Below, in pieces: positions 25,533 to 34,642 of a DNA stretch of 64,000 bases (positions are counted from its first letter, which is position 1; each line of letters starts with the position of its first letter). The notes beneath the pieces are model-generated. The model did not search any database, was not told where the DNA came from, and was given only the letters and a program-made list of their open reading frames with translations. Source of the DNA: an uncultured Lachnospiraceae bacterium (lineage in GTDB: Bacteria > Bacillota > Clostridia > Lachnospirales > Lachnospiraceae); contig CAJTQO010000016.1 in NCBI GenBank assembly GCA_910578405.1, forward strand, positions 5,892-69,891, given 5' to 3'. A program made the position numbers and the translations under genes.

Positions 25533-27284
25533 CTACTTCTCATACAGGTACACCTTATAAGGCGCCCCATCCGTCCCATAAGCGTTCACCAACCGCAGTC
25601 CCAATTCCTCTGCATTGGACAAGGCATACCGGGAAAACAGATATCTTCCCCCCAATTCTCCAAAAGCCTGCGCGTCTATATACAGGCGGCTGTCCGAAAC
25701 CGTAAAACTCTTATAATTGCTTACTGCCGAAGCCTCACTCCCCGAATACAGATAAGCCCTTGCCCCCCAATCGTCATAATAAATCCGGCTGGCTTCCACC
25801 CGTTCTAACGCCGGGGCGATGATACGCCGGAAGTCCTCTTTATATCGCTGCGGGTAAAAACCCAAATACCCGTCCAGCGTGGCTATTCCGTTATATTCCA
25901 ACACCGCCGGATGGAACCCGTAAGCCGCCGACCACTCCCCCTGGTAGCCAATGTCCTCCTTTATTTCCTGAAAAAGCCCCACCGAGTAAAATTCCCCATA
26001 GCTCATCTCGTCAATGGCCTTCCCCTTTAAAAGTTCCAACGCCTTATTTTTGCAGGTGCCAAGCAAATCATTATATCTGGTAGGCGACAGCAGCGTTACC
26101 GCAATTGCCGCCAAAGCCATCCCGTTTGCCGCCGCTTTCCACCAACCCTTTCCTGCCCCCCGTCCCTGCGCCGCCGCATACATCCGCTGCAGCACAAGGA
26201 AAAACGCCGCATACCAAAGAAAAGGGTTGAAAAACACCGTCCGGTTAAACTGGAACCCTTTCAGGAACGGAACCGCTTTTTCCACCAGTCCCCGGAAAGC
26301 CCCCCAGTTATAAACGCCATACACCGCACTGTTAAAAACCAGCACAAGCATAAGCAAATTGTATACATCATGGCACATCCCTTTCCAGTCCTGTCTTGCC
26401 ATATACCTCTGGTTTTGGTAAATAAAATAGAACATGCATACCCACCAGACAAACCTGTCATGGACGCTTTCCGCATGGAAAATCCCATGCCTCCATACCT
26501 CCATAGCCTGCGCCGCAATTTCCCTGGCCGTTAAGTCAGCCTCCACCATGGATACCCTGATTGTCTCCGTTCCCCCAAACAGCATAACGCCAAAGAGACG
26601 GTATTCAAACGCCACATAACCCGCCCCCAGCACAAAAACCGCCGCCGCCAGCGTTTTGGATATTTTCCGGTCGCGCAGCCCCAGCCAAACCACCGCCGCC
26701 ACAAGATAAGCGAGGATAAAAAAGCCAAAATAGGAAAAATAAGAAAGGAACGGATAGCAGAACAGGAAAATATACAGCTTTACCGACGCACCCCTGTAAA
26801 TCCTCCGCAGCAGATACACTACAAGCGGTATGGAAGCGAATGCAATTCCAAAGGCCGGAAACACATTCAACGCGCCATAGCAAAACCCACATAACGTCAC
26901 AAGCGGCTCATATCCTGCAAGCGCCTCTCCATACCAATCCTTAGCCAACAGCCAGACACTGCCCATAGCAATGGCTATTTTAAGCAAATACCCTGTCACA
27001 TATGCCGCAAAGGACGGCAGCAGCATATATAAAACCGTATAGAGCGACAGCTCCGAGGGCAGGTTGTCCCGCGTCACCCCGCCCAAAAACGGCACATCCA
27101 CCCCATGGGCGAAAAAGCTCCCCGTATTCTTCAACATCTGGAACTGCGCCACAAACAAATCCAGGTTATCGTGAACCGCAATATAACTGGATGTCCCAAA
27201 AACAATATAAACCCCTGCCGCGCCAAGAAAAAAAAGCGCAATCAGAATGGCATACCAATGCCCCGCCAACTTCTTCCAATTCAT
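25533..27284 (-). CDS. Large polytopic membrane protein (DUF6044-like)
   Basis: This 583-residue membrane protein has about a dozen predicted helices and a C-terminal soluble domain of roughly 150 residues. The first extracellular loop has SYIAVHDNLDLFVAQFQMLK and later GGVTRDNLPSELS, typical of membrane glycosyltransferase-like proteins found beside DPM1-type enzymes. The ATG at 27284 has AGGAG 5 bases upstream; the open frame to 27440 overlaps the preceding gene and is rejected. It sits between DUF2142-like and GT2 genes on the same strand. A role in adding lipid-carried sugars to a surface polymer is likely but not shown. Confidence 0.72.
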   Translation of the reverse strand: MNWKKLAGHWYAILIALFFLGAAGVYIVFGTSSYIAVHDNLDLFVAQFQMLKNTGSFFAHGVDVPFLGGVTRDNLPSELSLYTVLYMLLPSFAAYVTGYLLKIAIAMGSVWLLAKDWYGEALAGYEPLVTLCGFCYGALNVFPAFGIAFASIPLVVYLLRRIYRGASVKLYIFLFCYPFLSYFSYFGFFILAYLVAAVVWLGLRDRKISKTLAAAVFVLGAGYVAFEYRLFGVMLFGGTETIRVSMVEADLTAREIAAQAMEVWRHGIFHAESVHDRFVWWVCMFYFIYQNQRYMARQDWKGMCHDVYNLLMLVLVFNSAVYGVYNWGAFRGLVEKAVPFLKGFQFNRTVFFNPFLWYAAFFLVLQRMYAAAQGRGAGKGWWKAAANGMALAAIAVTLLSPTRYNDLLGTCKNKALELLKGKAIDEMSYGEFYSVGLFQEIKEDIGYQGEWSAAYGFHPAVLEYNGIATLDGYLGFYPQRYKEDFRRIIAPALERVEASRIYYDDWGARAYLYSGSEASAVSNYKSFTVSDSRLYIDAQAFGELGGRYLFSRYALSNAEELGLRLVNAYGTDGAPYKVYLYEK

Positions 27285-27339
27285 ATATGCTCCTATTCCA
27301 GTTCCGCATCCTCTGGCGCCCTCTGCTTCGGCTGCTGTT

Positions 27340-28326
27340 TTATTCCAGTTGTGCATCCTCTGCTCCGGGCGCGCTGCCCTTTCCCTCTTTTTCCCGCTCT
27401 TGCTGTTTTTTTCTTTCGATTGCGATAAGCTGGATTTCAAAGTCCCTTCGGTTCTTAATCGCCATGTTGGATAAAATCAGCCCGGCAAAAAAAGACTGGA
27501 TAGCCGCCAGCATCACAAACCCGCAGACAAACAAAGTCGGGAATTTGGCCACCAGCCCGGTGTGGACAAACTCAAACAGGACCGGGATAAAGAACCCAAC
27601 GGAAACCGCCGCTAACAGCAGGGACAGCAACGTAAAAAAACCTAACGGCTTGTAGTCCTTATACAGCCGCCCAATCATGCCCAAAACCTTAATCCCGTCC
27701 ACATAGGTATTCAGCTTCGACTCACTCCCTGCCGGCCTGTCCCGGTACTCCACAATCACATTCTCAATCTGCATGTTGTTGGAAACCGCATGGATGGTCA
27801 TTTCCGTTTCAATCTCAAACCCTTTGGACAACACCGGGAATGTCTTTACAAAACCATAGCTAAATGCACGGTATCCCGTCATAATATCCTTTACCTCACA
27901 GCCAAATAAACGGTTGATGCTTCCCCTTACCAGGCTGTTGCCCATATTGTGGAAAGGGCGTTTGTTTTCTGTAAAGTAAGTGGAAGAAAGCCTGTCCCCC
28001 ACTACCATATCCGCATTTTGACACAATACCTTGTCCACCATCTCCCGCGCATACTCCATCGGGTACGTGTCGTCCCCATCCACTATCACATAACATTGCG
28101 CGTCAATCTCCCGGAACATGCGCCGGATGACATTCCCCTTCCCCTGCATATATTCATACCGGATTACCGCGCCGGCCTGGGCCGCCAGCTCCACGGTTCT
28201 GTCCTTGGAATTGTTGTCATATACATACACCACCGCCTCCGGCAATGCCTTTTTGGCGTCTTCCACTACCTTTGCAATGGTTTTCTCTTCATTATAGCAC
28301 GGTATCAAAACTGCAATTTTGTCCAT
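27340..28326 (-). CDS. GT2 polyprenyl-phosphate glycosyltransferase (DPM1/GtrB-like)
   Basis: This family-2 glycosyltransferase (328 residues) makes polyprenyl-phosphate-linked sugars on the inner membrane face. The nucleotide site begins KIAVLIPCYNEEKTI. The metal-binding motif is VIVDGDDTYP and a later acidic motif is KDIMTGYRAFS. Two C-terminal membrane helices (about residues 230-255 and 265-290) match the GtrB type. The ATG at 28326 has GGGAG 8 bases upstream. The product would feed the DUF2142-like and DUF6044-like membrane proteins downstream. GtrA, the usual flippase partner, lies at 37283. Confidence 0.9.
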   Translation of the reverse strand: MDKIAVLIPCYNEEKTIAKVVEDAKKALPEAVVYVYDNNSKDRTVELAAQAGAVIRYEYMQGKGNVIRRMFREIDAQCYVIVDGDDTYPMEYAREMVDKVLCQNADMVVGDRLSSTYFTENKRPFHNMGNSLVRGSINRLFGCEVKDIMTGYRAFSYGFVKTFPVLSKGFEIETEMTIHAVSNNMQIENVIVEYRDRPAGSESKLNTYVDGIKVLGMIGRLYKDYKPLGFFTLLSLLLAAVSVGFFIPVLFEFVHTGLVAKFPTLFVCGFVMLAAIQSFFAGLILSNMAIKNRRDFEIQLIAIERKKQQEREKEGKGSAPGAEDAQLE

Positions 28327-28425
28327 TTCTCTTTCTCCCACTGTTTATCGTTACCTTATTTTAACAGAATATCCCCCTACCGTCCATCAAAATTGCCTGA
28401 CGGCCTCCCATCAGACCGGGTAAAC

Positions 28426-29961
28426 TTAAAAGCCCTGGTAAATAAACTCCGCTGCATTGTACTCCGGCCCGTAATACCCCAACAAAATTGTGTAAAAGAG
28501 CAAAGCATACCACAATGCAAACCGCACCGGCAGTTTTTTCTTCTCTATCCTTTCCCGGACGGAGCCTTTCCGCTGCAACAGGGACACTGTCAGAAGAATC
28601 AGCAGCGACACTACAGCAATCACCGCTTCAATTACATCAAGCCCCAGCGAAAACACAGAACCGCCATCCGGGACGCCCAGTTTCCAGAAACAAGCCCCCG
28701 CTTTCAACAGCCGCACCGCCGCCGGCACTGATTCCGCCCGGAAAAAGACAAAGCCGAGATTCGCCAGGAAAAACGTCCGCAGGATACGCAGCCCGTCCAC
28801 CCATCCGCTTTTCGGATTTATATGGCATTTTTCCATAAACTTCCCATAAACCGGGGCCAGCAATTCCCCGCAGACAATATACGCCCAATGCAGCAGCCCG
28901 GAGCCAATCACAAACTTCCAGTCGCCGCCATGCCAGATTCCTACCGTAAACCAAAGTAAGAACATAGCCGAAAAAGTGGCAAGCTGCTTTCCGCGTTTTT
29001 TTCCGAACCGCCCCCGCAGTTTTTTCCCCAATGCGGTAAAAGCCTGTGTGCGCAGCAACGGGTAAAACACATATTCCTTCATCCAAATCCCCAGGGAAAT
29101 ATGCCATCTGCGCCAATACTCCGGAATCGTTTTGGAAAAGAACGGCGTTTCAAAATTCTCCGGCAGCTTTAACCCAAATGTCTGCGACATGCCAAGCACG
29201 ATATCCATGCTGCCTGAAAAATTTGTATAAAGCTGGAAAGCAAAACATACCGTGGCAATCCAGACGGAAAGCCCTCCATAGGACATATCATTATCGTAAA
29301 CCGTATTCACCACCAGGTTCATCCGCTCTGAAATCACCAGCGTTTTAAAAAAGCCCCATACCATCCGCTGCAGTCCGAACGTCACTTCCCGGTAATCAAA
29401 AGGATGCGGCTTAAAAAACTGCGCCCCATCCTCCCGGTAGCGCAGAATCGGCCCTGACAGCACCGTGGGAAAGTACATCCCGTACAAAGCCAGCCGGAAA
29501 AAATTCTTTTGCGGCTCTGCAATTTTATTATACACATCAATCACATAACCAAGCAGCGTAAACGTATAAAAGGATACCCCTAACGGCGCTGCAAGCTTCA
29601 GTCCGCGCAGCGCCTCCCCTTCTATGCCAAACAGCCCGGCTATCCCGTTTGCCGTCTGAATGACAAAATTAACATATTTTAAAAGGAACAAAATGCCCAC
29701 TAACGCGGCCACTACCCCCACTAACGCCGCCCGCCTTTTGCGCCCATCCTCCGTCCCTGCCATCACGCGCATGCCTGCATAAGCCACGCCGCATCCCGCA
29801 AATGGATAGAGAATCAGCGCCCCGTTCCCGGTCAGCAGATAATAAGCGATGCTCGTTAATAATAAAAATACCCATTGCGTTTTCTTCGGAATCAGGTAAT
29901 ATAGAAATAAGATGCATGTGTAAAAACATAGAAAATAAAAAGAGGTAAATGTCGCCTGCAT
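28426..29961 (-). CDS. MBOAT family O-acyltransferase
   Basis: This membrane-bound O-acyltransferase (511 residues, about 11 helices) is of the AlgI/DltB type. The conserved regions are SGPILRYRED, YTNFSGSMDIVLGMS, PEYWRRWHISLGIWMKEYVF and the catalytic-histidine motif GIWHGGDW (about residue 343). Such enzymes move acyl groups across the membrane onto exported polysaccharide. The ATG at 29961 has only a weak ribosome binding site. It is adjacent to VOC, ACP and FkbH genes, which suggests the donor is an ACP thioester made by that set. Confidence 0.9.
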   Translation of the reverse strand: MQATFTSFYFLCFYTCILFLYYLIPKKTQWVFLLLTSIAYYLLTGNGALILYPFAGCGVAYAGMRVMAGTEDGRKRRAALVGVVAALVGILFLLKYVNFVIQTANGIAGLFGIEGEALRGLKLAAPLGVSFYTFTLLGYVIDVYNKIAEPQKNFFRLALYGMYFPTVLSGPILRYREDGAQFFKPHPFDYREVTFGLQRMVWGFFKTLVISERMNLVVNTVYDNDMSYGGLSVWIATVCFAFQLYTNFSGSMDIVLGMSQTFGLKLPENFETPFFSKTIPEYWRRWHISLGIWMKEYVFYPLLRTQAFTALGKKLRGRFGKKRGKQLATFSAMFLLWFTVGIWHGGDWKFVIGSGLLHWAYIVCGELLAPVYGKFMEKCHINPKSGWVDGLRILRTFFLANLGFVFFRAESVPAAVRLLKAGACFWKLGVPDGGSVFSLGLDVIEAVIAVVSLLILLTVSLLQRKGSVRERIEKKKLPVRFALWYALLFYTILLGYYGPEYNAAEFIYQGF

Positions 29962-30072
29962 AACAATCGGAAGCCTTTCTATTTATCAAACAGTAATCAA
30001 ACGGTAAAAAATGCACGGTAAACCCCAGCGATTTTTATGTTTAGCATTCAATGAATCAAACATGGAGGACTT

Positions 30073-30594
30073 ATGGAACATACAGCGCAACCTACGATAA
30101 AAGACACGGCAGCAGACCGTACATCTTCTGCAGCATCCCAGGCGAACTGCCCTTTTGCGCCCAAGGGACAGGCTAAGAACGCCGCTTTATGCGGCGACAC
30201 CCCATTATCCGTACACCATATCGGCTATTTAGTCCGCAATATAGACGCCGCCCTATCCGCTTTCCTGCAGCTTGGCTATACTATCCGCCAGGATACCGTT
30301 CCAGACCCCATCCGGGGCATCCATATCTGTTTTGTGGAAAAAGACGGCTATCTTATAGAGCTTGTCTCCCCCCTCGACAGCAGCTCCCTTGTTTCCGGCC
30401 TTTTGAAAAAATACAAAAACAGCCCCTACCACATCTGTTATGAAACAAATGATCTGGACAAAGAACTGGCCCGCCTTACGGCGCAAAGCTATACCGCCAT
30501 CGACGCGCCAACGCCCGCCCCGGCGCTTGGCAACCGCCGCGTTGTATTTCTTATGAGCCCTTTCCTTGGCATGATTGAACTTTTAGAAGCCTAA
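30073..30594 (+). CDS. VOC (glyoxalase/epimerase-fold) family protein
   Basis: This 173-residue protein has an unstructured first 40 residues and then a vicinal-oxygen-chelate domain: SVHHIGYLVRNIDAALSAF, GIHICFVEKDGYLIELVSPL and YHICYETNDLDKEL. His and Glu residues in these strands fit the metal site of methylmalonyl-CoA epimerase or glyoxalase relatives. The ATG at 30073 has GGAGG 4 bases upstream. It is divergent from the MBOAT gene and convergent with the ACP gene, and VOC proteins often accompany FkbH-ACP pairs. It may act on the acyl-ACP, but the reaction is unknown. Confidence 0.82.
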   Translation: MEHTAQPTIKDTAADRTSSAASQANCPFAPKGQAKNAALCGDTPLSVHHIGYLVRNIDAALSAFLQLGYTIRQDTVPDPIRGIHICFVEKDGYLIELVSPLDSSSLVSGLLKKYKNSPYHICYETNDLDKELARLTAQSYTAIDAPTPAPALGNRRVVFLMSPFLGMIELLEA

Positions 30595-30659
30595 AAGGAC
30601 GGCAGCGCCATTGTCTTTGCCCTAAGCGAAAGCCTGCGCCGCCATCCGCCCCCTTCCTG

Positions 30660-30905
30660 TCAGTCCCCAATCTGGCTTAGGATAATATCTGCCATCTCCC
30701 CCACATTCTTCATGGCCACAACCTGCCCCATGGAGAATTTTATGCCAAATTCCTGCTCCACCGCCGCAATCAGGTTTATATGCTCCAGAGAATCCCAATC
30801 CTCAATATCCGCCGACGTTGTGCCGTCCTCCACTTCAATGGAAGGGTCATCGAACACATCCTGAAACACCCCGTTTAATGTTGCATACACTTCTTCTCTT
30901 GTCAT
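30660..30905 (-). CDS. Acyl carrier protein
   Basis: This is an 81-residue stand-alone carrier protein. The phosphopantetheine site is the serine in DWDSLEHINLI (about residue 39), followed by the usual acidic helix and EFGIKFSMGQV. The ATG overlaps the FkbH stop in an ATGA, so the two are translationally coupled. Placement next to FkbH rather than fatty-acid genes marks it as a dedicated carrier, probably for a three-carbon glyceryl unit. Confidence 0.93.
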   Translation of the reverse strand: MTREEVYATLNGVFQDVFDDPSIEVEDGTTSADIEDWDSLEHINLIAAVEQEFGIKFSMGQVVAMKNVGEMADIILSQIGD

Positions 30906-32749
30906 CTCTTCTCTCCTTTTCTTCCATTCTCCGCCGCGCCGTCCTTATAAAACGGCGCCAATGCAATGTATCGGTTTTTCTTTTCATATTCCTTTGGAAT
31001 CCGATACTCCCAAACCGTATTCCCCTTTTCATCCTCCTTTATCTTCGTAAAGCCCTGCAGTCCGAAAAACTCCTTTACCATGCGGTTCTTCGCCGTAGGG
31101 TAATAGTACCCAAGCGCCGTGGAAATCCCCCTCTTCTTACACTCCTCCACCAGACAATCCATCATAGCATATTCCATATCCCGTTTCAATACACGGCAGC
31201 TCATAATCCACAAATCCACATGGAGCCGTTTCCCGCCCCCCTCCTGCGCACAGTCCTCCACCCTGCCAATTACCACCGACACCACGCCGTTATCCCCGAA
31301 CTTGTCCTCCAGCTTTCCATACAACGTAATGTAGTCCCCGGACGCCGCCGTCTGCTCAATTTCACTTTGGGTGTAGCGCCTGGTCGTTAAGTTAAACTGG
31401 TTGCTCTTATTCGTTAGCTGGGCAATCCGCGCCATATACATCGGCTCAAAAGGCTTTATCGTCCCTTTCATCTGCAGCGACTCCAGATATTCCCCGTAAT
31501 CCGCAAAATCCGCCTGCTGCTTTTCCCGCATCAGGTTCGCCTGATACATTTCATTGCGTTTCCTGTCGTCCTCCGACAGCTTTGTCACCTCAAAGAAACC
31601 GCAGCGGTCAAGGATATGCACATATTCCTCCGGCTTCCCTATTTCCGGCGCCGCCGCTCCCGGGAACTGGCTCCTTACAATTTCCCTCTCCGCCGGGTTG
31701 TCGTCCACAAACACCAGACTCTCCGGCAGCACATTCAACTGTCCGGCAATCTCCGCCATATTTTTGCTTTTTGGCTCCCAATTGGCCTTAATCAATATAA
31801 AATCCTCCGGCTTCAACACCCCTTCCGGATGCCGCAGCCCCGCCAGCGCATTCTCCTCCTCATTTTTTGAATTTACGTTCAGCATCACGCCGATATCCTT
31901 ATGCGCTTTCACATACCCCTGGAACTCTGCATACACCTGCCCTAAGGAAGTCTCCTGCCCAATTTCCAGGTTTTCCGCCCCATCGTCCCCCACTATGCCG
32001 CCCCATAAGGTATTGTCCAGGTCTAACACCAGCGCCTTTTTATTTTTCCCGAAAACAGCCTTGATAATATTGCCAAGGTTAAACGCAAATTCCGGAATGG
32101 CCTGCATACACATGCAATATTTATACATATGCCAGTAAAATGGGTCCGCCCAACGGTCAAGCCCGTACGCTGACGCCATATAATTCATATCATTGATATA
32201 AAAATTTTCATGGGTTTCCGCATACTGGTAAAACCGCTCGTTCAGCCTCGTCAGGAAACGCACCTTGCCATAAACAAGACAAGCGTCCTGGTTTCCCAGC
32301 AGACGGTAATAAGGGTATTCGAAATTATTCTGAATCACCGGGCAATGATATGTGTCCGCCAGCTTGTCCCACATCGCCTCAAACTGCCGGCACTGTTCTT
32401 CCAGCAAAGTCTCCACCCGCTCCCTGCCATCCCCCGGCTTTGGATAGGCAGACACATTCCGGCTGCACGTATGCAGGAAAATAAGATCCGGCGCAAAAGC
32501 CGTCAGCTCTTCATTCCCAAACATGGCATCCTGGAAATACTGCCCATATTCCGACTCATAAAATTCCGGCTCAATCCCCTGGTTTAGCAAAAACAGCTCC
32601 AGCATACGGATAATGTCATGGGTTGTGCTGCCGCCTAACACCGCAATCTTTTTATGCAAAAGCCCCTCCCTGGCCACTAACTGCCGCCGGAGCTTCTTTG
32701 AATTTTTCAAAATAAAATCACCGTCAAAAGGATATTCCAGCTCTCTCAA
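30902..32749 (-). CDS. FkbH-like HAD-IIIC phosphatase/acyl-loading enzyme
   Basis: FkbH enzymes take 1,3-bisphosphoglycerate, remove a phosphate and place the glyceryl group on an ACP. The 615-residue protein has an SGNH-like N-terminal domain (LGGSTTHD, about residues 38-45), the HAD domain with LVLDLDNTLWGG (Asp243, Asp245), and a C-terminal acetyltransferase-like domain (from about 400) with LTNKSNQFNLTTRR. I chose the TTG at 32749 because AAAAGGAG lies 9 bases upstream. A frame extending to a TTG at 32869 would add 40 Lys/Arg/Glu repeat residues and lacks a good site. It overlaps the ACP gene by 4 bases. SGNH and MBOAT neighbours support surface O-acylation. Confidence 0.87.
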   Translation of the reverse strand: MRELEYPFDGDFILKNSKKLRRQLVAREGLLHKKIAVLGGSTTHDIIRMLELFLLNQGIEPEFYESEYGQYFQDAMFGNEELTAFAPDLIFLHTCSRNVSAYPKPGDGRERVETLLEEQCRQFEAMWDKLADTYHCPVIQNNFEYPYYRLLGNQDACLVYGKVRFLTRLNERFYQYAETHENFYINDMNYMASAYGLDRWADPFYWHMYKYCMCMQAIPEFAFNLGNIIKAVFGKNKKALVLDLDNTLWGGIVGDDGAENLEIGQETSLGQVYAEFQGYVKAHKDIGVMLNVNSKNEEENALAGLRHPEGVLKPEDFILIKANWEPKSKNMAEIAGQLNVLPESLVFVDDNPAEREIVRSQFPGAAAPEIGKPEEYVHILDRCGFFEVTKLSEDDRKRNEMYQANLMREKQQADFADYGEYLESLQMKGTIKPFEPMYMARIAQLTNKSNQFNLTTRRYTQSEIEQTAASGDYITLYGKLEDKFGDNGVVSVVIGRVEDCAQEGGGKRLHVDLWIMSCRVLKRDMEYAMMDCLVEECKKRGISTALGYYYPTAKNRMVKEFFGLQGFTKIKEDEKGNTVWEYRIPKEYEKKNRYIALAPFYKDGAAENGRKGEKR

Positions 32750-32754
32750 TCTCT

Positions 32755-33010
32755 TTTTCTCCTTTTCCTTTTCTCTTTCACTTTTCCATTTTCTCGTTTT
32801 TTCTCTTCTTTTCGTTTTTTCTCTTCTTTTCGTTTTTTCTCTTTTCCCCGATTTTTTTCTTTTCTTCAATTTTTCTCTTTTCCTAGATTTTTTCTCTTTC
32901 CCTAGATTTTTTCTCTTTTCCTGGATTCTTTCTCTTTTCCCCGATTTTTTCTTTTTTCCTGGATTCTTTCTCTTTTCCTGGATTTTTCTCTTCTCCCCGA
33001 TTCTTTCTCT
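32755..33010. repeat. Pyrimidine-rich tandem repeats upstream of FkbH (18- and 20-bp units)
   Basis: Near 32795-32850, 18-base units made of CTCTTCTTTTCG plus TTTTTT recur. From 32860 to 33010 there are about seven 20-base units like TTTTTTCTCTTTTCCTAGAT. On the minus strand these are GGAAAAGAGAAAAAA purine tracts just ahead of the FkbH ribosome binding site. Confidence 0.85.
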
Positions 33011-33070
33011 TTTCCCCTTTTTCTTTCTTCCAATCCGGCTTCTCTTTTAAACCGCTCGGGAATGTAACAT

Positions 33071-33099
33071 ATTTTACCACACTTTGCCTGGCGTTGCCA
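33071..33099 (-). promoter_or_regulatory. Possible promoter of FkbH-ACP
   Basis: Minus-strand TAAAAT at 33071-33076, with TG one base before it, forms an extended -10 box; a weak TGGCAA lies 17 bases upstream at 33094-33099. The 10-mer ATGTAACATA overlaps the -10 box (33062-33071) and recurs at 33164-33173, which could be an operator. Confidence 0.4.
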
Positions 33100-33221
33100 C
33101 CCTCTCGTTGGAAATACACGAAGGACGGCGTTCTAAACTGCCCTGCATTCCGCACTTTTACTTATGTAACATAACGGAAAAGGGAATATTTTCATTTGGC
33201 GCCAAATTCAGGTGATGCGCC

Positions 33222-33280
33222 CTTCCTTTGGCGCAAATCTCCCACAAATTGTGACGAACATCTGCCAGATAGCAATTCTC
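33222..33280. repeat. Partial copy of the dispersed palindromic element
   Basis: From TTTGGCGCAAATCTCCCAC onward, this stretch matches the minus strand of the complete element at 37788-37953 over about 60 bases with few mismatches (shared blocks include ACATCT, AGCAATT and ACAC). Its outer end leads into the strong hairpin at 33281. The left half of the element is missing or diverged. Confidence 0.75.
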
Positions 33281-33327
33281 AGACACTGGCCTTAAGGCGC
33301 CCTACCGGGGCCTTAAGGCCAGTGTCT
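33281..33327 (-). terminator. 18-bp perfect hairpin after the SGNH lipoprotein gene
   Basis: AGACACTGGCCTTAAGGC pairs perfectly with its complement 11 bases away and starts one base after the stop codon. There is no T tract. It contains the self-complementary GGCCTTAAGGCC. It may stabilise the 3' end of the message or derive from the adjacent repeat element. Confidence 0.6.
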
Positions 33328-33328
33328 G

Positions 33329-34435
33329 CTAATTATTCCTTGTCTCTTCGCATTTCAAAATAATCTGTGACAGTTTCTTTGCATAAGCCTCCCGGCCTTT
33401 TTCCGACAGATGGATGCCGTCCTCCAGATATTCGTCCGCAGTGTACGCGTCCAGCCCAATCCCCTCATAACCATCCATAAACAACGTTTTCATATCATTT
33501 GCCACATTTCCGCACACTCTGTGGTATTCCACCAGGTTAGCCACCCCGTTGCTGGACATATTCCCATCTCCCAGGTACTTTCCGTCGCTGGACCAGAAAT
33601 GGGCATAGTTGGGGGAACAAAGCACAATCTGCGCATCCGGATAACTTTCACGCAGATTCTGCACCGCGATGCGCAGCGCCCCCACATACGTGTACGGATC
33701 ATACACATCCCCTTCGTCATTTAACGGTATGCTGCTTAAAAAATCATTCATCCCATATTCCAGCACGAAATAATCCGTATCCGAAAAATCACAGCTTTCG
33801 TACACCTCTTTTGCCTTGTGCCCATCCAAAAGCCCATCGCCCACATTTCCGCAAATTACATGCACAACGCCTTGTAAACATCTTGATGTCCATTTCTCAT
33901 ATTCCGCGCTCTCGTCGGTAGACAGGGCCGCCGTCGTCCCCCCCATGGCCAGGTTATACACATCCGCATCACAATACATCCCGGTCAAATCCGCAATCCC
34001 TGTTTCATTCCGGTACCCATCCAGGATACTGTCCCCCAAAAACACAATCTGCAGCTTGTTGACCCTGTGCTTTTCCGGTATTTCCTCCGTTACATCCTGT
34101 CCTTGAATCTCCGGCTCATACAAATCCTCCGCAGACAAAAGCGTCTGCCCTTCCCCCGGCGCTGCCTGGCCGGAGTCCGTAGCCGCTTCCTCCTGCGCTG
34201 TCTGGCCGGAATCCACCGCCGCTTCTTGCACCGGCTTACGGTTAGCTTCATTTTCCTTTTCCATTTCCGGCGTAGACTGCTGGGCTGGCTGCGGTTTCGT
34301 CAGCGCCATTTCATCCCCGGACGCCTCCGTCCCCTGCGGCTCCTCCTCCTGCGTCCCGCTGCCTTGCCCCTGCGCCCCACAGCCAACTGCCAGCATAACT
34401 AACATTGCCAAAATACATACGCCTGTTTTTTTCAT
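33329..34435 (-). CDS. SGNH hydrolase lipoprotein
   Basis: This is a second lipid-anchored SGNH hydrolase (368 residues). The ATG at 34435 has AAAGGAG 10 bases upstream. A signal peptide ends at the lipobox LAVGC (Cys19). A Gln/Glu/Ala-rich linker with repeated DSGQ-A and QEEA units runs to about residue 100. The catalytic domain has FLGDSILDG (Asp135, Ser136), GTTAA as block II, YGMNDF as block III and DGIHLS near the end. It is the likely deacylase or acyl-editing partner of the FkbH-ACP-MBOAT set. It is divergent from the second MBOAT gene. Confidence 0.87.
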   Translation of the reverse strand: MKKTGVCILAMLVMLAVGCGAQGQGSGTQEEEPQGTEASGDEMALTKPQPAQQSTPEMEKENEANRKPVQEAAVDSGQTAQEEAATDSGQAAPGEGQTLLSAEDLYEPEIQGQDVTEEIPEKHRVNKLQIVFLGDSILDGYRNETGIADLTGMYCDADVYNLAMGGTTAALSTDESAEYEKWTSRCLQGVVHVICGNVGDGLLDGHKAKEVYESCDFSDTDYFVLEYGMNDFLSSIPLNDEGDVYDPYTYVGALRIAVQNLRESYPDAQIVLCSPNYAHFWSSDGKYLGDGNMSSNGVANLVEYHRVCGNVANDMKTLFMDGYEGIGLDAYTADEYLEDGIHLSEKGREAYAKKLSQIILKCEETRNN

Positions 34436-34580
34436 GCCCCTTCCACTCCTTTCTGCATAATTTCCGCTTTTCCTGCCCATATTTCTTTATAGCGTCTCCT
34501 TTTCATTGCCATAAGTTTTAAAATGCCTTTTCCATTCTTTTCATGATTTAAAGGAAAGTTTCGGCAGGCTTAAGGAAAAA

Positions 34581-34609
34581 TTAATAATTTTCGGTTTTAA
34601 TTGTATAAT
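34581..34609 (+). promoter_or_regulatory. Promoter of the second MBOAT operon
   Basis: TTAATA at 34581-34586 and TATAAT at 34604-34609 are 17 bases apart, 33 bases before the start codon. The -35 box is weak. Confidence 0.55.
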
Positions 34610-34642
34610 ACAAACATGGAAACACCATTTCCGAGGTAGCAT

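Noticed and set aside
30253..30486. A 77-codon frame antisense to the VOC gene
   Set aside because: It is a mirror of a well-supported family gene and has no start signal.
32750..32869. Forty-residue Lys/Arg/Glu extension of FkbH
   Set aside because: Its start is a TTG without a good ribosome binding site, while the TTG at 32749 has AAAAGGAG at the right distance.
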